DNA of 64,000 nucleotides from Aliirhizobium wenxiniae (GCF_014201355.1 NZ_JACHEG010000001.1:1240001-1304000), one strand, 5' to 3'. Shown: positions 38,014-46,476, counted from the first letter of the stretch. The notes: generated from the sequence alone by a model not told the origin. Program-made: numbers and translations.

Positions 38014-38868
38014 CTAAATCGATTGCGGCACGATCCGTGCCGCAATCAGGCTCGACAGAGCCTCGACCATAACCGCATCCGCGCCGCGCCGCGGGATCAG
38101 GACGAACTCGACGTCCTCCAACCGAGGCAGGCGGTCGCCGGCAATTTCCCGCAGGCCTTCCGGCACCATGCTGCGCGGCTGCACCATAACCCCCATGCCC
38201 GCACGCGCCGCAGCCGTCAGCCCACTCAGACTGCCGCAGGTACAGACGACGCGCCACGCGAGCTTTTCCCGGTCCAGCGCTTCCTGCACCACGCGCCGGG
38301 TGATTGAGGGCGGCGGAAATGCGATCAGCGGCAGCACAGCATCTTTGGCCGGAGCGAAATGAGGGTCACGCGCAAGCCAGACCAGCGGCTCGCGATAGAG
38401 AAGCTTGCCATGCGTATCTCCCACATGGCGCTTGGCAAGCACGAGATCGAGATCGCCGGCATCCTGCATCTGGTTGAGCACGGCCGACAGCGCCACCGTC
38501 AATTCGAGATCGACCAGCGGATGGAGGCGAATGAAGTCCTCCAATATCCCCGTCAGCCGGTTGGCGACCACATCTTCCGACACACCGAGCCTGAGCCGTC
38601 CGCGCAGCCGGCTTTCGCCGAACAGCGACAGGACCTGACCATTGAGATCCAGCATGCCGCGCGCATAACCGACAAGAGCCTCGCCATCGGCTGTCAGCCT
38701 CACCTGATGCGTGTCGCGAAACACCAACTGGCGTCCCAGCGATTTCTCCAGCCGCTGGATATGCTGTGTTACCGTCGACTGCCCGACACCGAGCCTCGCC
38801 GCAGCCTCCGTAAAGCTGCCCGTCTGCTGCAGCATGAGGAAACTATCGAGATGATGAAGGTTCAGCAT
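38014..38868 (-). CDS. LysR family transcriptional regulator
   Basis: A 284-residue LTTR with N-terminal HTH (GSFTEAAARLGVGQSTVTQHIQRLEKSLG, about 17-45) and a substrate-binding domain. Divergent from the SBF-family transporter, its likely target. A partial palindrome ATC-N9-GAT (38873-38887) sits next to its start. The effector is unknown. Confidence 0.92.
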   Translation of the reverse strand: MLNLHHLDSFLMLQQTGSFTEAAARLGVGQSTVTQHIQRLEKSLGRQLVFRDTHQVRLTADGEALVGYARGMLDLNGQVLSLFGESRLRGRLRLGVSEDVVANRLTGILEDFIRLHPLVDLELTVALSAVLNQMQDAGDLDLVLAKRHVGDTHGKLLYREPLVWLARDPHFAPAKDAVLPLIAFPPPSITRRVVQEALDREKLAWRVVCTCGSLSGLTAAARAGMGVMVQPRSMVPEGLREIAGDRLPRLEDVEFVLIPRRGADAVMVEALSSLIAARIVPQSI

Positions 38869-38971
38869 TGCTATCGCACTTCATGATAACTGTTAGTGTT
38901 TGCATTCTACTTTACGATAATAGAAACCGCAATCTTTCTACCCTTGAAGGCCAATGCCCGCGGAGCATGTG

Positions 38972-39970
38972 ATGAAGCGTTTTCTGCCCGATCAATATAC
39001 GATGATGCTGCTGGGAACCGTGATCCTCGCATCCTTCTTTCCCATTTACGGCAGTTGGGCAGACTGGTTCGCCATTGCGACGGATATCGCCATCGGCTTG
39101 CTCTTCTTCCTCCATGGCGCACGTCTGGCGCGCGACACGGTGGTCGCCGGCGTTCTGCACTGGCGCCTGCACCTGACGATCGTGCTCACCACCTTCGCCA
39201 TCTTCCCGCTTCTGGGTCTTGCTCTCGGCTTCATTCCCGAGAGTATCCTGCCGGCCCCGCTTTATCTTGGCATGTTGTTCCTCTGCGTCCTGCCATCGAC
39301 CGTGCAGTCATCGATCGCCTTCACCTCGATGGCCGGCGGTAATGTGCCGGCCGCCATCGTCGCCGCCTCCGGCTCCAATATCCTTGGCATGTTCCTGACC
39401 CCTGCCCTCATCGCACTGCTTCTGTCTACAACGGGCGGTGGCGGCGTTTCGCTTGATGCTCTGGAAAAGATCGCGCTGCAACTGCTTGCCCCCTTCGTTC
39501 TCGGCCAGCTGCTGCAGCCCTGGATCGGCAACTGGATCCGTTCGAAAAAGAAGCTGCTGATGCCGTTTGATCGCGGCTCGATCCTGATGGTGGTCTATCT
39601 AGCCTTTTCGACAGCCGTCATGGAAGGCATCTGGAAAACCTTCTCGCTCACGGACATCGCCGTCGTCATCGGCCTCGACATTATCCTGCTTGCAGCCGTG
39701 CTCTGCATCACCATGTTCGGCAGCAGGCTGCTCGGCTTCAGCAAGGAAGACGAGATCACCATCACCTTCTGCGGCTCGAAGAAGTCGCTGGCGTCAGGCG
39801 TGCCGATGGCAAATGCAATCTTTTCCGGCAATTCCGCATCAATCGGCGCGATCGTTCTGCCGATCATGCTCTTCCACCAGATCCAGCTGATGACCTGTGC
39901 GGTGCTGGCGCAGAAATATGCCGAGCGCCTGAAAGCAAAGGAATTGAAGGCGGAACCGGCAGCAGCTTAA
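38972..39970 (+). CDS. Bile acid:sodium symporter (SBF/YfeH) family protein
   Basis: A 332-residue membrane protein with about ten helices. Recognisable family stretches are AIGLLFFLHGARLARDTV, LFLCVLPSTVQSSIAFTSMAGGN and GSKKSLASGVPMANAIF, including the crossover helix prolines. YfeH-type members move organic anions, substrate unknown. GGAG six bases before ATG 38972 favours it over the ATG at 38954. Probably controlled by the divergent LysR. Confidence 0.9.
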   Translation: MKRFLPDQYTMMLLGTVILASFFPIYGSWADWFAIATDIAIGLLFFLHGARLARDTVVAGVLHWRLHLTIVLTTFAIFPLLGLALGFIPESILPAPLYLGMLFLCVLPSTVQSSIAFTSMAGGNVPAAIVAASGSNILGMFLTPALIALLLSTTGGGGVSLDALEKIALQLLAPFVLGQLLQPWIGNWIRSKKKLLMPFDRGSILMVVYLAFSTAVMEGIWKTFSLTDIAVVIGLDIILLAAVLCITMFGSRLLGFSKEDEITITFCGSKKSLASGVPMANAIFSGNSASIGAIVLPIMLFHQIQLMTCAVLAQKYAERLKAKELKAEPAAA

Positions 39971-39983
39971 CCGGGCCCGAATA

Positions 39984-40018
39984 CAAAAACGCCCCCTCCT
40001 CGCGAAAGGAAGGGGCGT
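39984..40018 (-). terminator. Terminator of the hsp20 gene
   Basis: Stem ACGCCCC...GGGGCGT with inner TCCT/AGGA pairing, followed on the minus strand by TTTTTGTATT. Confidence 0.8.
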
Positions 40019-40057
40019 CGGCTTGCGGTCTTTGATGGGAGGATCAGAGACTAAGCG

Positions 40058-40540
40058 TTAGTTCACCTGTTGCGGAGCGATCTGGGCTTCGATCGTTTTG
40101 GTCGTGTCGCCAGCTTCGGCTGCAATCGAGATACGGCGGGGCTTCATCGCTTCCGGAATATTCCGGACGAGATCGATATGAAGCAATCCGTTCTTCAGCG
40201 AAGCGGTCTCGACTTCGACGTGATCGGCAAGCTGGAAGCGTCGCTCGAAGGCGCGCTTGGCAATGCCGCGATAGAGAAACTCGTTCTGATCGGCACCATC
40301 TTCCTCGGCCTTTTCGCCCTTCACGGTGAGCGCATGAGCCTGGAATTCGATCGAAAGTTCCTTTTCGTCGAAACCGGCGACAGCCATGGTGATGCGATAG
40401 GTATTTTCACCGGTCCGCTCGATATTATAGGGCGGATAGCTCTGCCCCTGATCGCCAAAGTTGCGATTGTCGAGAAGATTGAAAAGCCGGTCGAAACCGA
40501 CGGTGGAACGGTAAAGCGGGGAGAAATCGACGTGACGCAT
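40058..40540 (-). CDS. Small heat shock protein Hsp20 (IbpA/HspL class)
   Basis: A 160-residue alpha-crystallin-type chaperone. The N-terminal arm has FSPLYRSTVGFDRLFNLLD. The alpha-crystallin domain (about 35-130) contains YRITMAVAGFDEKELSIEF and ENGLL-type closing strand KNGLLHIDLVR. It holds unfolding proteins during heat stress. ATG 40540 has GGAGGA upstream, and that ribosome site is paired in the ROSE-like leader. An RpoH-type promoter precedes the leader. Confidence 0.95.
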   Translation of the reverse strand: MRHVDFSPLYRSTVGFDRLFNLLDNRNFGDQGQSYPPYNIERTGENTYRITMAVAGFDEKELSIEFQAHALTVKGEKAEEDGADQNEFLYRGIAKRAFERRFQLADHVEVETASLKNGLLHIDLVRNIPEAMKPRRISIAAEAGDTTKTIEAQIAPQQVN

Positions 40541-40640
40541 AATGTCCTCCATTGAAGCGACGTTGCGGTTTTCACTTGGGCGTCAACACCCCGTAATGGC
40601 GATGAGGACCCCGTTGAGCAGACCCTTTCGGCGCCTGCAG
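40541..40640 (-). ncRNA. ROSE-type RNA thermometer in the hsp20 leader
   Basis: In the 5' leader the segment GUCGCUUC (40561-40554) can pair with the Shine-Dalgarno GGAGGAC (40550-40544) across a three-base loop, with one G bulged. This UYGCU / GGAGGA pairing with a bulged G is the hallmark of ROSE elements that repress rhizobial small heat shock genes at low temperature. The upstream leader can form further GC hairpins. Boundaries are estimated from the predicted transcription start. Confidence 0.8.
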
Positions 40641-40644
40641 AGTG

Positions 40645-40674
40645 AAGATGGGAATTGCCTGCACGCCCTTCAAG
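40645..40674 (-). promoter_or_regulatory. RpoH-like heat-shock promoter
   Basis: CTTGAA (40674-40669) and CCCATCTT (40652-40645) separated by 16 bases resemble a sigma-32 promoter. It would start transcription near 40638, at the head of the ROSE leader. Confidence 0.6.
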
Positions 40675-40689
40675 ACCCTGATACGTCAC

Positions 40690-40938
40690 AGCTGTTTTGC
40701 CAATGAACCCCGCATGAACAGCCGGTTTTGCTGAGGTTCAGCCCCATATTGCTAGAGGTGAGGTTCTGGAAGGCGGCATGCCTCCTTGGACCGAAGCATA
40801 TTCGTCCCTTCGCTTCGGTCAGCCTTGCCGGAACCGCGCTGTCATCCCCGTGTCGCCGGTTCCGGCCTTCTTTTCACACATGATAGACAGATGAGCGCCA
40901 GCCAGACCGGCGCCCATCCCGACTGAAAATGGCGTGGC
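40690..40938. other. Non-coding stretch with strong hairpins, possible sRNA
   Basis: Between the hsp20 promoter and the aztD stop. It holds GACCGAAGC / GCTTCGGTC (40789-40797, 40812-40820) and GCCGGAACC / GGTTCCGGC (40827-40835, 40858-40866), the latter followed by CTTCTTTTC on the plus strand. It may be a plus-strand small RNA with its terminator, or structured 3' sequence of aztD. No protein gene is seen. Confidence 0.4.
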
Positions 40939-42174
40939 TCAGTGCACCGCGCCAGATCCGCCGGCCGCCACGATGGCGAAGGGCTGACCTTCCACGGCGA
41001 TGGTCCGCACCTCCTTCAGGTTGTCCCCATCGACAACGCGAACGAGACTTTTGCGCGGATCGGTGACGGCGATCTGACCATCAGCAACAGCCAGCCGCGG
41101 ACGCGGATCGCGCCAATGCCCATCCTTGCTGTAAGGCTCGGTTACCGTCTCGCTCTTGACGATCTCTCCCTTCACCACATCGACCAGATGCAGCTTGCCA
41201 TCTTCGGTCAACACATAGGCACTACGCGGATCGGCAGGGTCGAGCGCGAAGTCGACGCGGCGCGTCGGCAATTCGATCAGCCGATAGGCCTCCTCTGCAC
41301 TGTCCGGATCAACGAGCACGATCCTGTCCTCACCGTAATTGCCGAGGAAGAACTGCATCGATTTCCCGCCAAGCAAAGTCGAGACTTTTCCCTTGGGCAA
41401 ATCCTTGCCGTAGGCGAGCATCTCAAGCTTCGGTCCATCAATGCCGCCCGGACGCGCAACAAGAACGCCCTCTTCGCAACCGAAGGCAACAAGCCGCGCA
41501 GAGCTTGCCTCGCCATGCAGACCGGTGCAGGTCGCGACCTCGCCCACCTGTTTACCATCGGCATCCACGACACGAAGGCCGAGACGTGGTGGCAAATCGC
41601 CCTCTTTCACGGCCACCTCTGTATTCGGTACCGAAACGAGGAAATGCTTGCCGACGGGAACGGCGACGCCGTGGTGGGCCGCGATAGTGTCAAACGGCTT
41701 CAGCACCGCATCTCCTTCTGCAAGCGCCTCCTCGCTGACCAGATCGAACCTGGTTTCCCGATCGTAGAACACGGCAACCTGATCACCATGGCTGACGACA
41801 TGGCCGGGCTTCTGCCCCTTGATCACCGTCGAGATCAGTTTCGGTTCGTTGATTTCGATATCGCGATGCTCGCCATGATCCGACAGCACAATTCCAGTCG
41901 AGATGGCATGAACGATATTCTCGTCACCCTGAACGGCGAAAACCGTACGCCCGCTGTCGCTCAACGAAAGCGCTGCATACCCCTCAAGATCAAACTTGCC
42001 TGTCTCCTTGCCGGTCGAAAGATCGATGGCGCGCACCACCGGCAGAGTGTGATCGGCAACGAACAACCGCCACGTCTCCGCATCCTTTTCTTCTGCAAAT
42101 GCAACGGATCCAAACACCGCGCTCGAGGCGAGAAGGGTTGCCGTAAATCCGGCCACACGCAACAAATGGGACAT
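40939..42174 (-). CDS. aztD: Zinc metallochaperone AztD
   Basis: A 411-residue periplasmic beta-propeller. Signal peptide about residues 1-27 (ending VAFAEE). Blades contain His-bearing signatures AAHHGVAVPVGKHFLVSVPN, CTGLHGEASSARLVAFGCEEG and HWRDPRPRLAVA, as in AztD, which hands zinc to the solute-binding protein AztC. In characterised operons aztABC sit beside aztD; here no ABC transporter is adjacent. ATG 42174 has AGGAGAGG upstream, and a Zur-like palindrome lies just beyond. The name rests on remembered family features. Confidence 0.85.
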   Translation of the reverse strand: MSHLLRVAGFTATLLASSAVFGSVAFAEEKDAETWRLFVADHTLPVVRAIDLSTGKETGKFDLEGYAALSLSDSGRTVFAVQGDENIVHAISTGIVLSDHGEHRDIEINEPKLISTVIKGQKPGHVVSHGDQVAVFYDRETRFDLVSEEALAEGDAVLKPFDTIAAHHGVAVPVGKHFLVSVPNTEVAVKEGDLPPRLGLRVVDADGKQVGEVATCTGLHGEASSARLVAFGCEEGVLVARPGGIDGPKLEMLAYGKDLPKGKVSTLLGGKSMQFFLGNYGEDRIVLVDPDSAEEAYRLIELPTRRVDFALDPADPRSAYVLTEDGKLHLVDVVKGEIVKSETVTEPYSKDGHWRDPRPRLAVADGQIAVTDPRKSLVRVVDGDNLKEVRTIAVEGQPFAIVAAGGSGAVH

Positions 42175-42187
42175 AACCTCTCCTATA

Positions 42188-42202
42188 TGTAATAACATTA
42201 CA
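42188..42202. promoter_or_regulatory. Zur-box-like palindrome
   Basis: Perfect palindrome TGTAAT-AAC-ATTACA between aztD and the divergent hydrolase gene, centred 20 bases upstream of the aztD start. It fits the alphaproteobacterial Zur consensus core (GTAATGTTATTAC-like). It could repress one or both genes when zinc is plentiful. Confidence 0.75.
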
Positions 42203-42311
42203 CATGACGAGTTATACAGTTACATCATCCATGTCCACCCACGCTCTACGCATAATCGTGGAAGACGCGATTTTGCTTGACCTGCAGCCGCACTCGCCTA
42301 ACGCTGGATTC

Positions 42312-43298
42312 ATGAGCGAGAACCAGATCAGCCAAGACATCCTTCGCCCCACACCGGAAAACCCCGCGCCGAACAATTACTCCGCGGGCTATTTTACCGG
42401 CCATCGCGGCGTAAAAATCCGCTACGGCCTGTTCCGCTCGGATATCGTGCCGGCGCGCGGCACCATTGTGCTGCTGCAGGGCCGCAACGAGTTCATCGAG
42501 AAATATTTCGAGACCATCCGCCAAATGAACGCGATGGGGCTCTGGGTCGCGACCTATGACCTGCGCGGACAAGGCGGATCCGACCGGCTGAAGAAAGACG
42601 CCAGGAAAGGACATGTCCGGCGCTTTTCCGATTACGAGAAGGATCTCGAAATCTTTCTGGAACAGGTCGTTCTGCCGGATGCCCGCCTGCCCTTCTTCCT
42701 TGTCGCCCATTCCACAGGCGCGCTGATTGCCCTTTCAGCCGCACCGCGCCTGTCGAACCGCATCAGCAGGATGGCGCTCGCGTCCCCCTATGTCGGCTTC
42801 CATGGCCAGCCCGCATCGGAAAAATTCGCACGCCCAGTGGCGCGACTGATGTCCTGGACCGGTTTCGGCGGCGTCCAGCTCGGCGGCGACCGACGACTGA
42901 TCCCGTTCGAGGGCAATGGCCTGACGGGGGACCGTAAGCGTTTCGAACGCAATCTCGAACTTTATCGCAGTTTCGAAGACCTGACGGTCGGTGCACCCAC
43001 AGCGCGCTGGGTGCACGAGACGCTGAAAGCAGCATCCCGCGTTTCGCTGCAGTCGCATCTGATGGAAATCACCATCCCGACATTGATCATCGCCCCCGTG
43101 CTCGACGGCGTCGTGCCCTACCGCCTACAGGAAAACCTGTCGCGGAATTTTCGTGCCGGGCAACTCATACCCGTCACCGGCGGCCGGCACGAACTGTTTC
43201 AGGAGAAGGATATCTATCGCGCCCAGGCTATGGATGCGATCGAGACCTTCATGCCCGGCCTCGATGGCGGGCTGGAAATGGCAGAAACCGCCGCCTGA
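42312..43298 (+). CDS. Alpha/beta hydrolase (lysophospholipase-like)
   Basis: A 328-residue serine hydrolase. Oxyanion region TIVLLQGRNEFIEKYFETI, nucleophile Ser in VAHSTGALIAL, acidic residue in IIAPVLDGVVPY, and His in TGGRHELFQE. It resembles PldB/monoglyceride lipase-type enzymes (Hydrolase_4). ATG 42312 is chosen on homology to the usual N-terminus; upstream ATGs at 42204 and 42231 overlap the operator region and lack ribosome sites. The shared intergenic region makes zinc control possible. Confidence 0.87.
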   Translation: MSENQISQDILRPTPENPAPNNYSAGYFTGHRGVKIRYGLFRSDIVPARGTIVLLQGRNEFIEKYFETIRQMNAMGLWVATYDLRGQGGSDRLKKDARKGHVRRFSDYEKDLEIFLEQVVLPDARLPFFLVAHSTGALIALSAAPRLSNRISRMALASPYVGFHGQPASEKFARPVARLMSWTGFGGVQLGGDRRLIPFEGNGLTGDRKRFERNLELYRSFEDLTVGAPTARWVHETLKAASRVSLQSHLMEITIPTLIIAPVLDGVVPYRLQENLSRNFRAGQLIPVTGGRHELFQEKDIYRAQAMDAIETFMPGLDGGLEMAETAA

Positions 43299-43307
43299 CG
43301 CCTTTCA

Positions 43308-44084
43308 TCACCGCCCAGCGAGCAGCGCCATCGCCTGCTCGTAAACGGCTCTGGAACCGGCCGCGATAATATTGCCGCCATTCTCAGGTCGGCCGCCGTC
43401 CCAGGTCGTGATGATACCGCCGGCCTGCTCGATAATCGGGATCAGCGCCCCGACATCATAGGGCTGCAGGCTGTTTTCGACGACGAGATCGACATGCCCC
43501 GCAGCAAGCAGCGCATAGGCATAACAATCGCAGCCATAACGGAACAGCCGCACCTTCTCCTCGACGGAGCGATAGCGCTTAAGGTCCTCACCCTGAAAAA
43601 TATGCGGCGAGGTCGTGAACAGGATGGCATCGGAAAGCGATCCGCAATCGCGCACCGAAATCTGCCGCTCGCCGTCAGGGCCCGAATACCAGGATTGGCT
43701 GCCATCGGCGAAATAGCGCTCGCCGGTAAAAGGCTGGTCCATCATCCCCATCGTCGCACGTCCATTGGAACGAAAGCCGATCAGCGTGCCCCAGACCGGC
43801 AGGCCGGAAATGAACGCCCGCGTTCCGTCGATCGGATCGATCACCCAGACATGCTCTCGATCAAGCCCGATGCTCTCATGCTCCTCGCCAAGTATGCCAT
43901 GCTCGGGAAAGCGCTCCTCGATTAACGCACGGATAGCCGTTTCCGCAGCGCGGTCGCCTTCTGTCACCGGATCGAAACCTCCGGCCAATTTGTTGACGAC
44001 GGAAATTCCGGTGCGAAACCGCGGCAGCGTCTCACCCTTTGCGGCATCGGCAAGCGCATCGAAAAAAACGCGGTCAGGCAACAT
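43308..44084 (-). CDS. hisN: Histidinol-phosphatase, inositol monophosphatase family
   Basis: A 258-residue metal-dependent phosphatase. GEEHE and VWVIDPIDGTRAFISGLPVWGTLIG are the Mg-binding motifs of the IMPase superfamily, and SLQPYDVGALIPIIEQAGG the C-terminal motif. The HisN branch dephosphorylates histidinol phosphate in histidine synthesis; another IMPase substrate is possible but less likely. AAGGA lies seven bases before ATG 44084. Convergent with the hydrolase, only 9 bases apart. Confidence 0.88.
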   Translation of the reverse strand: MLPDRVFFDALADAAKGETLPRFRTGISVVNKLAGGFDPVTEGDRAAETAIRALIEERFPEHGILGEEHESIGLDREHVWVIDPIDGTRAFISGLPVWGTLIGFRSNGRATMGMMDQPFTGERYFADGSQSWYSGPDGERQISVRDCGSLSDAILFTTSPHIFQGEDLKRYRSVEEKVRLFRYGCDCYAYALLAAGHVDLVVENSLQPYDVGALIPIIEQAGGIITTWDGGRPENGGNIIAAGSRAVYEQAMALLAGR

Positions 44085-44238
44085 CGGCAGATCCTTGAAT
44101 TATCACGTGAGAACATGCTGCGGAGGCAGGACGCTTTCTTCATAGGGCCTCTTGCTGCCAAAGAAAACCGCTTTCAATGCCGCCACCTTAATCAGAAAGC
44201 CCAAAAATGACGCAAATTTAATCACGAAAAGAATATGC

Positions 44239-44268
44239 TTGACAATTGTGCATAACTGGCCGTATTTT
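44239..44268 (+). promoter_or_regulatory. Promoter of the sRNA candidate
   Basis: TTGACA (44239-44244) and TATTTT (44263-44268) with an 18-base spacer, placing a start near 44275. Confidence 0.65.
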
Positions 44269-44274
44269 CCTAAT

Positions 44275-44351
44275 CACAGTCTTTGACTGTAAATACCCTC
44301 CTTGGGTGTTTCCTCCCTAGACTTAGCCGCGCGATGAGCGCGGTTTTTTTT
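44275..44351 (+). ncRNA. Small RNA candidate with anti-Shine-Dalgarno loops (alpha-r14-like)
   Basis: A compact 77-base unit in an otherwise empty 339-base gap. Hairpin 1: ACAGTC-TTT-GACTGT (44276-44290). Hairpin 2: ACCC / GGGT around loop UCCUU (44295-44307). A single-stranded stretch carries UUUCCUCCCUAG. Hairpin 3: CCGCGC-GATGA-GCGCGG followed by eight T (44327-44351), a textbook terminator with no upstream protein gene on that strand. UCCUU and CCUCCC are complementary to ribosome-binding sites, as in the rhizobial alpha-r14 type of riboregulators. Family name is from memory. Confidence 0.75.
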
Positions 44352-44423
44352 GCCCACATGACAGCCAAAGCCAGCGCAAGCGCGCCATGTCAGGATTGTT
44401 CTCTGGAGTTACTGGAAAAGCGG

Positions 44424-45311
44424 CTATTCCGCCGCGAGCGCGCCTGCATCGTCGGCAAAGCTACCAACCAGCCCTGCCATCTGCCGCATGAAGGTAGACA
44501 GCGCTGCAGCAACGAGCGGGAATTCCGCCTTCTTCTCCAGCGTCACCTCATCGACATAAAGGCCACGATTGATCTCGATCTGCAGCGCGTGCAGCCCGCG
44601 AACCGGCCGACCGTAATGCTCGGTAATGAAACCGCCCGCGTAGGGTTTGTTACGCACGGCGGAAAATCCCATGTCATCGAAGAACTGCAGCGCGGCGCGC
44701 GAAAGCTCAGCCGACGCACTCGTTCCGTAACGATCACCAATGATGAAATCCGGCCGCACATCCGAACCGGAGAGACGGACATTACCCGGCATCGAATGGC
44801 AGTCGATCAGGATGCCGATGCCGAACCGCGCATGGGTGCGCGCGATCAGTTTTCGCAGGCAGGCGTGGTAAGGTTTATAAATCGTCTCGATACGGGACAA
44901 TCCCTCATCGACGGAAAGCCGCTTGCGGTAGATTTCCATGTTCTCCGCAACGATCCGCGGGATCGTCCCGAGACCACCGGCGACCCTCATCGACCCTATA
45001 TTCACATAGGGCGGCAGCGGCCCGTCGAACATCCGCGGGTCCAATTCGTACGGTTCGCGATTGACATCGAGATATGCACGCGGAAAGTGTGCCACGAGAA
45101 GCGGAGCTCCCAGTTCCGGGGCGTCGGCAAAAAGCTCATCGACGTAATGATCGGCAGAACGCCGGATCGAAAGCGAGTCCAGATGACTGCTCGCGAGGAA
45201 ATCCACAGGAAAATGGTTGCCGCTATGCGGTGAATTGAAGACGAATGGAATGGTCTGCGACGCGGGCTCCCTGACTTCGAACTCCTGAAAATCTCCCGCC
45301 GACTGATCCAT
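44424..45311 (-). CDS. N-formylglutamate amidohydrolase family protein
   Basis: A 295-residue enzyme of the HutG-like family. Metal-site motifs are FVFNSPHSGNHFP, IGILIDCHSMPG and ALQIEINRGLY. Expected to hydrolyse N-formylglutamate to glutamate and formate in histidine breakdown; related members act on other N-acyl amino acids. AAAGG precedes ATG 45311. Divergent from cpdR. Confidence 0.9.
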   Translation of the reverse strand: MDQSAGDFQEFEVREPASQTIPFVFNSPHSGNHFPVDFLASSHLDSLSIRRSADHYVDELFADAPELGAPLLVAHFPRAYLDVNREPYELDPRMFDGPLPPYVNIGSMRVAGGLGTIPRIVAENMEIYRKRLSVDEGLSRIETIYKPYHACLRKLIARTHARFGIGILIDCHSMPGNVRLSGSDVRPDFIIGDRYGTSASAELSRAALQFFDDMGFSAVRNKPYAGGFITEHYGRPVRGLHALQIEINRGLYVDEVTLEKKAEFPLVAAALSTFMRQMAGLVGSFADDAGALAAE

Positions 45312-45491
45312 CCTGCCTTTACCATGTCACGAACAAGTCTGATGTGGCATGTTGCCAGTTGCCCGACGCCAAGTCCATACTATGTATATCCCACCAAACG
45401 CCGCTCCGCGTCGGTTAAACGGAAATTTACCGTATGCCGGCATTATGGAAGGCTCATACAACCTCAGGCATGCACGGATACGGTCCCGACG

Positions 45492-45857
45492 ATGATACAG
45501 AAAATCCTTCTCGCCGAAGACGACAACGATATGCGCCGTTTTCTGGTGAAGGCACTGGAAAAGGCGGGATATAAGGTCGCCTCTTTCGACAATGGCGCAA
45601 GCGCCTATGACCGGCTTCGCGAAGAGCCCTTCTCGCTTCTCCTGACCGACATCGTCATGCCGGAAATGGACGGCATCGAGCTTGCCCGCCGCGCCACCGA
45701 ACTCGACCCAGACCTCAAGGTGATGTTCATCACCGGCTTTGCCGCCGTCGCACTGAATTCAGATTCGAAGGCCCCCAAGGACGCAAAGGTCCTGTCGAAG
45801 CCCTTCCACCTTCGCGACCTCGTCGACGAAGTGAACAAGATGCTCGCCGCAGCCTGA
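45492..45857 (+). CDS. cpdR: Single-domain response regulator CpdR
   Basis: A 121-residue receiver domain with acidic residues EDD at 9-11, phospho-acceptor D53 in LLLTDIVMPEMDG and conserved Lys in VLSKPFHLRDL. It matches CpdR, which when unphosphorylated directs ClpXP to degrade cell-cycle proteins such as CtrA regulators. The Ala-Ala-Ala C-terminus fits its own ClpXP turnover. The longer upstream frame is not supported; the ribosome site at 45492 is weak. Ends at a terminator. Its position beside N-formylglutamate amidohydrolase is common in Rhizobiales. Confidence 0.92.
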   Translation: MIQKILLAEDDNDMRRFLVKALEKAGYKVASFDNGASAYDRLREEPFSLLLTDIVMPEMDGIELARRATELDPDLKVMFITGFAAVALNSDSKAPKDAKVLSKPFHLRDLVDEVNKMLAAA

Positions 45858-45889
45858 ACGATTTTTTCTCGGAATCAGACGAATAATCG

Positions 45890-45915
45890 AGGCGCCCGAT
45901 CGGGCGCCTTTTGCG
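45890..45915 (+). terminator. Terminator of cpdR
   Basis: Palindromic stem GGCGCCCG-AT-CGGGCGCC wait-free loop followed by TTTTGCGTTTT on the plus strand; strand choice follows cpdR. Confidence 0.82.
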
Positions 45916-46029
45916 TTTTAGGATCAGCACATTACCTCTCTCGGATCCCACTTCCACTCATCCACAGGCACAAAAACCCCGGAAATCCGGGCCTGTCAAA
46001 AAAACTTCGCATTTCTTCCAAAAAGCCAG

Positions 46030-46058
46030 TTGACGCCCCGATCACTGTATGGTCTATG
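46030..46058 (+). promoter_or_regulatory. Promoter of tRNA-Val
   Basis: TTGACG (46030-46035) and TCTATG (46053-46058) with a 17-base spacer, 15 bases before the tRNA. Confidence 0.7.
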
Positions 46059-46072
46059 CGCCGACATCGGAT

Positions 46073-46147
<75 letters not shown>

Positions 46148-46161
46148 TCCGAACCTTCAGC

Positions 46162-46190
46162 AAGGCCTTGTAATGACAAGGCCTTTTGCA
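46162..46190 (+). terminator. Terminator downstream of tRNA-Val
   Basis: Ten-base stem AAGGCCTTGT / ACAAGGCCTT with an AATG loop, then TTTG. Confidence 0.78.
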
Positions 46191-46275
46191 TTTCCGGAAG
46201 ACGGTTAAATAGCGCCGTTTGGTTTAGTTGAACCAAGTGGCAAGTCGGCTCCAGCCAGTTTTGCCTACCCTCCGA

Positions 46276-46476
46276 CTAGCCCTCCAGCTTCGCCAGAATC
46301 CATCGTAGCAACTGGGTAAAATCTCCCGCCATCTGCGCCAGGTCATCGATGATCAACGATATTCGATGATGGGTGTAAATTATCGCGAGCGTGAGAACCA
46401 GGATAACCAGCCATGGCCATATCGGCTTTCGCTTCGGCGGCGGCTTATCGCTTTCGACGGGATTACTGACGTTCAT
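46276..46476 (-). CDS. Small single-pass membrane protein (66 aa)
   Basis: An N-terminal polar, proline- and lysine-rich part (DKPPPKRKP) is followed by one membrane helix WPWLVILVLTLAIIY (about 20-34). An amphipathic C-terminal half rich in Leu/Ile follows (ISLIIDDLAQMAGDFTQLLRWILAKLEG). AGGAG lies 7 bases before ATG 46476, which makes translation likely. No family recognised. Confidence 0.65.
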   Translation of the reverse strand: MNVSNPVESDKPPPKRKPIWPWLVILVLTLAIIYTHHRISLIIDDLAQMAGDFTQLLRWILAKLEG

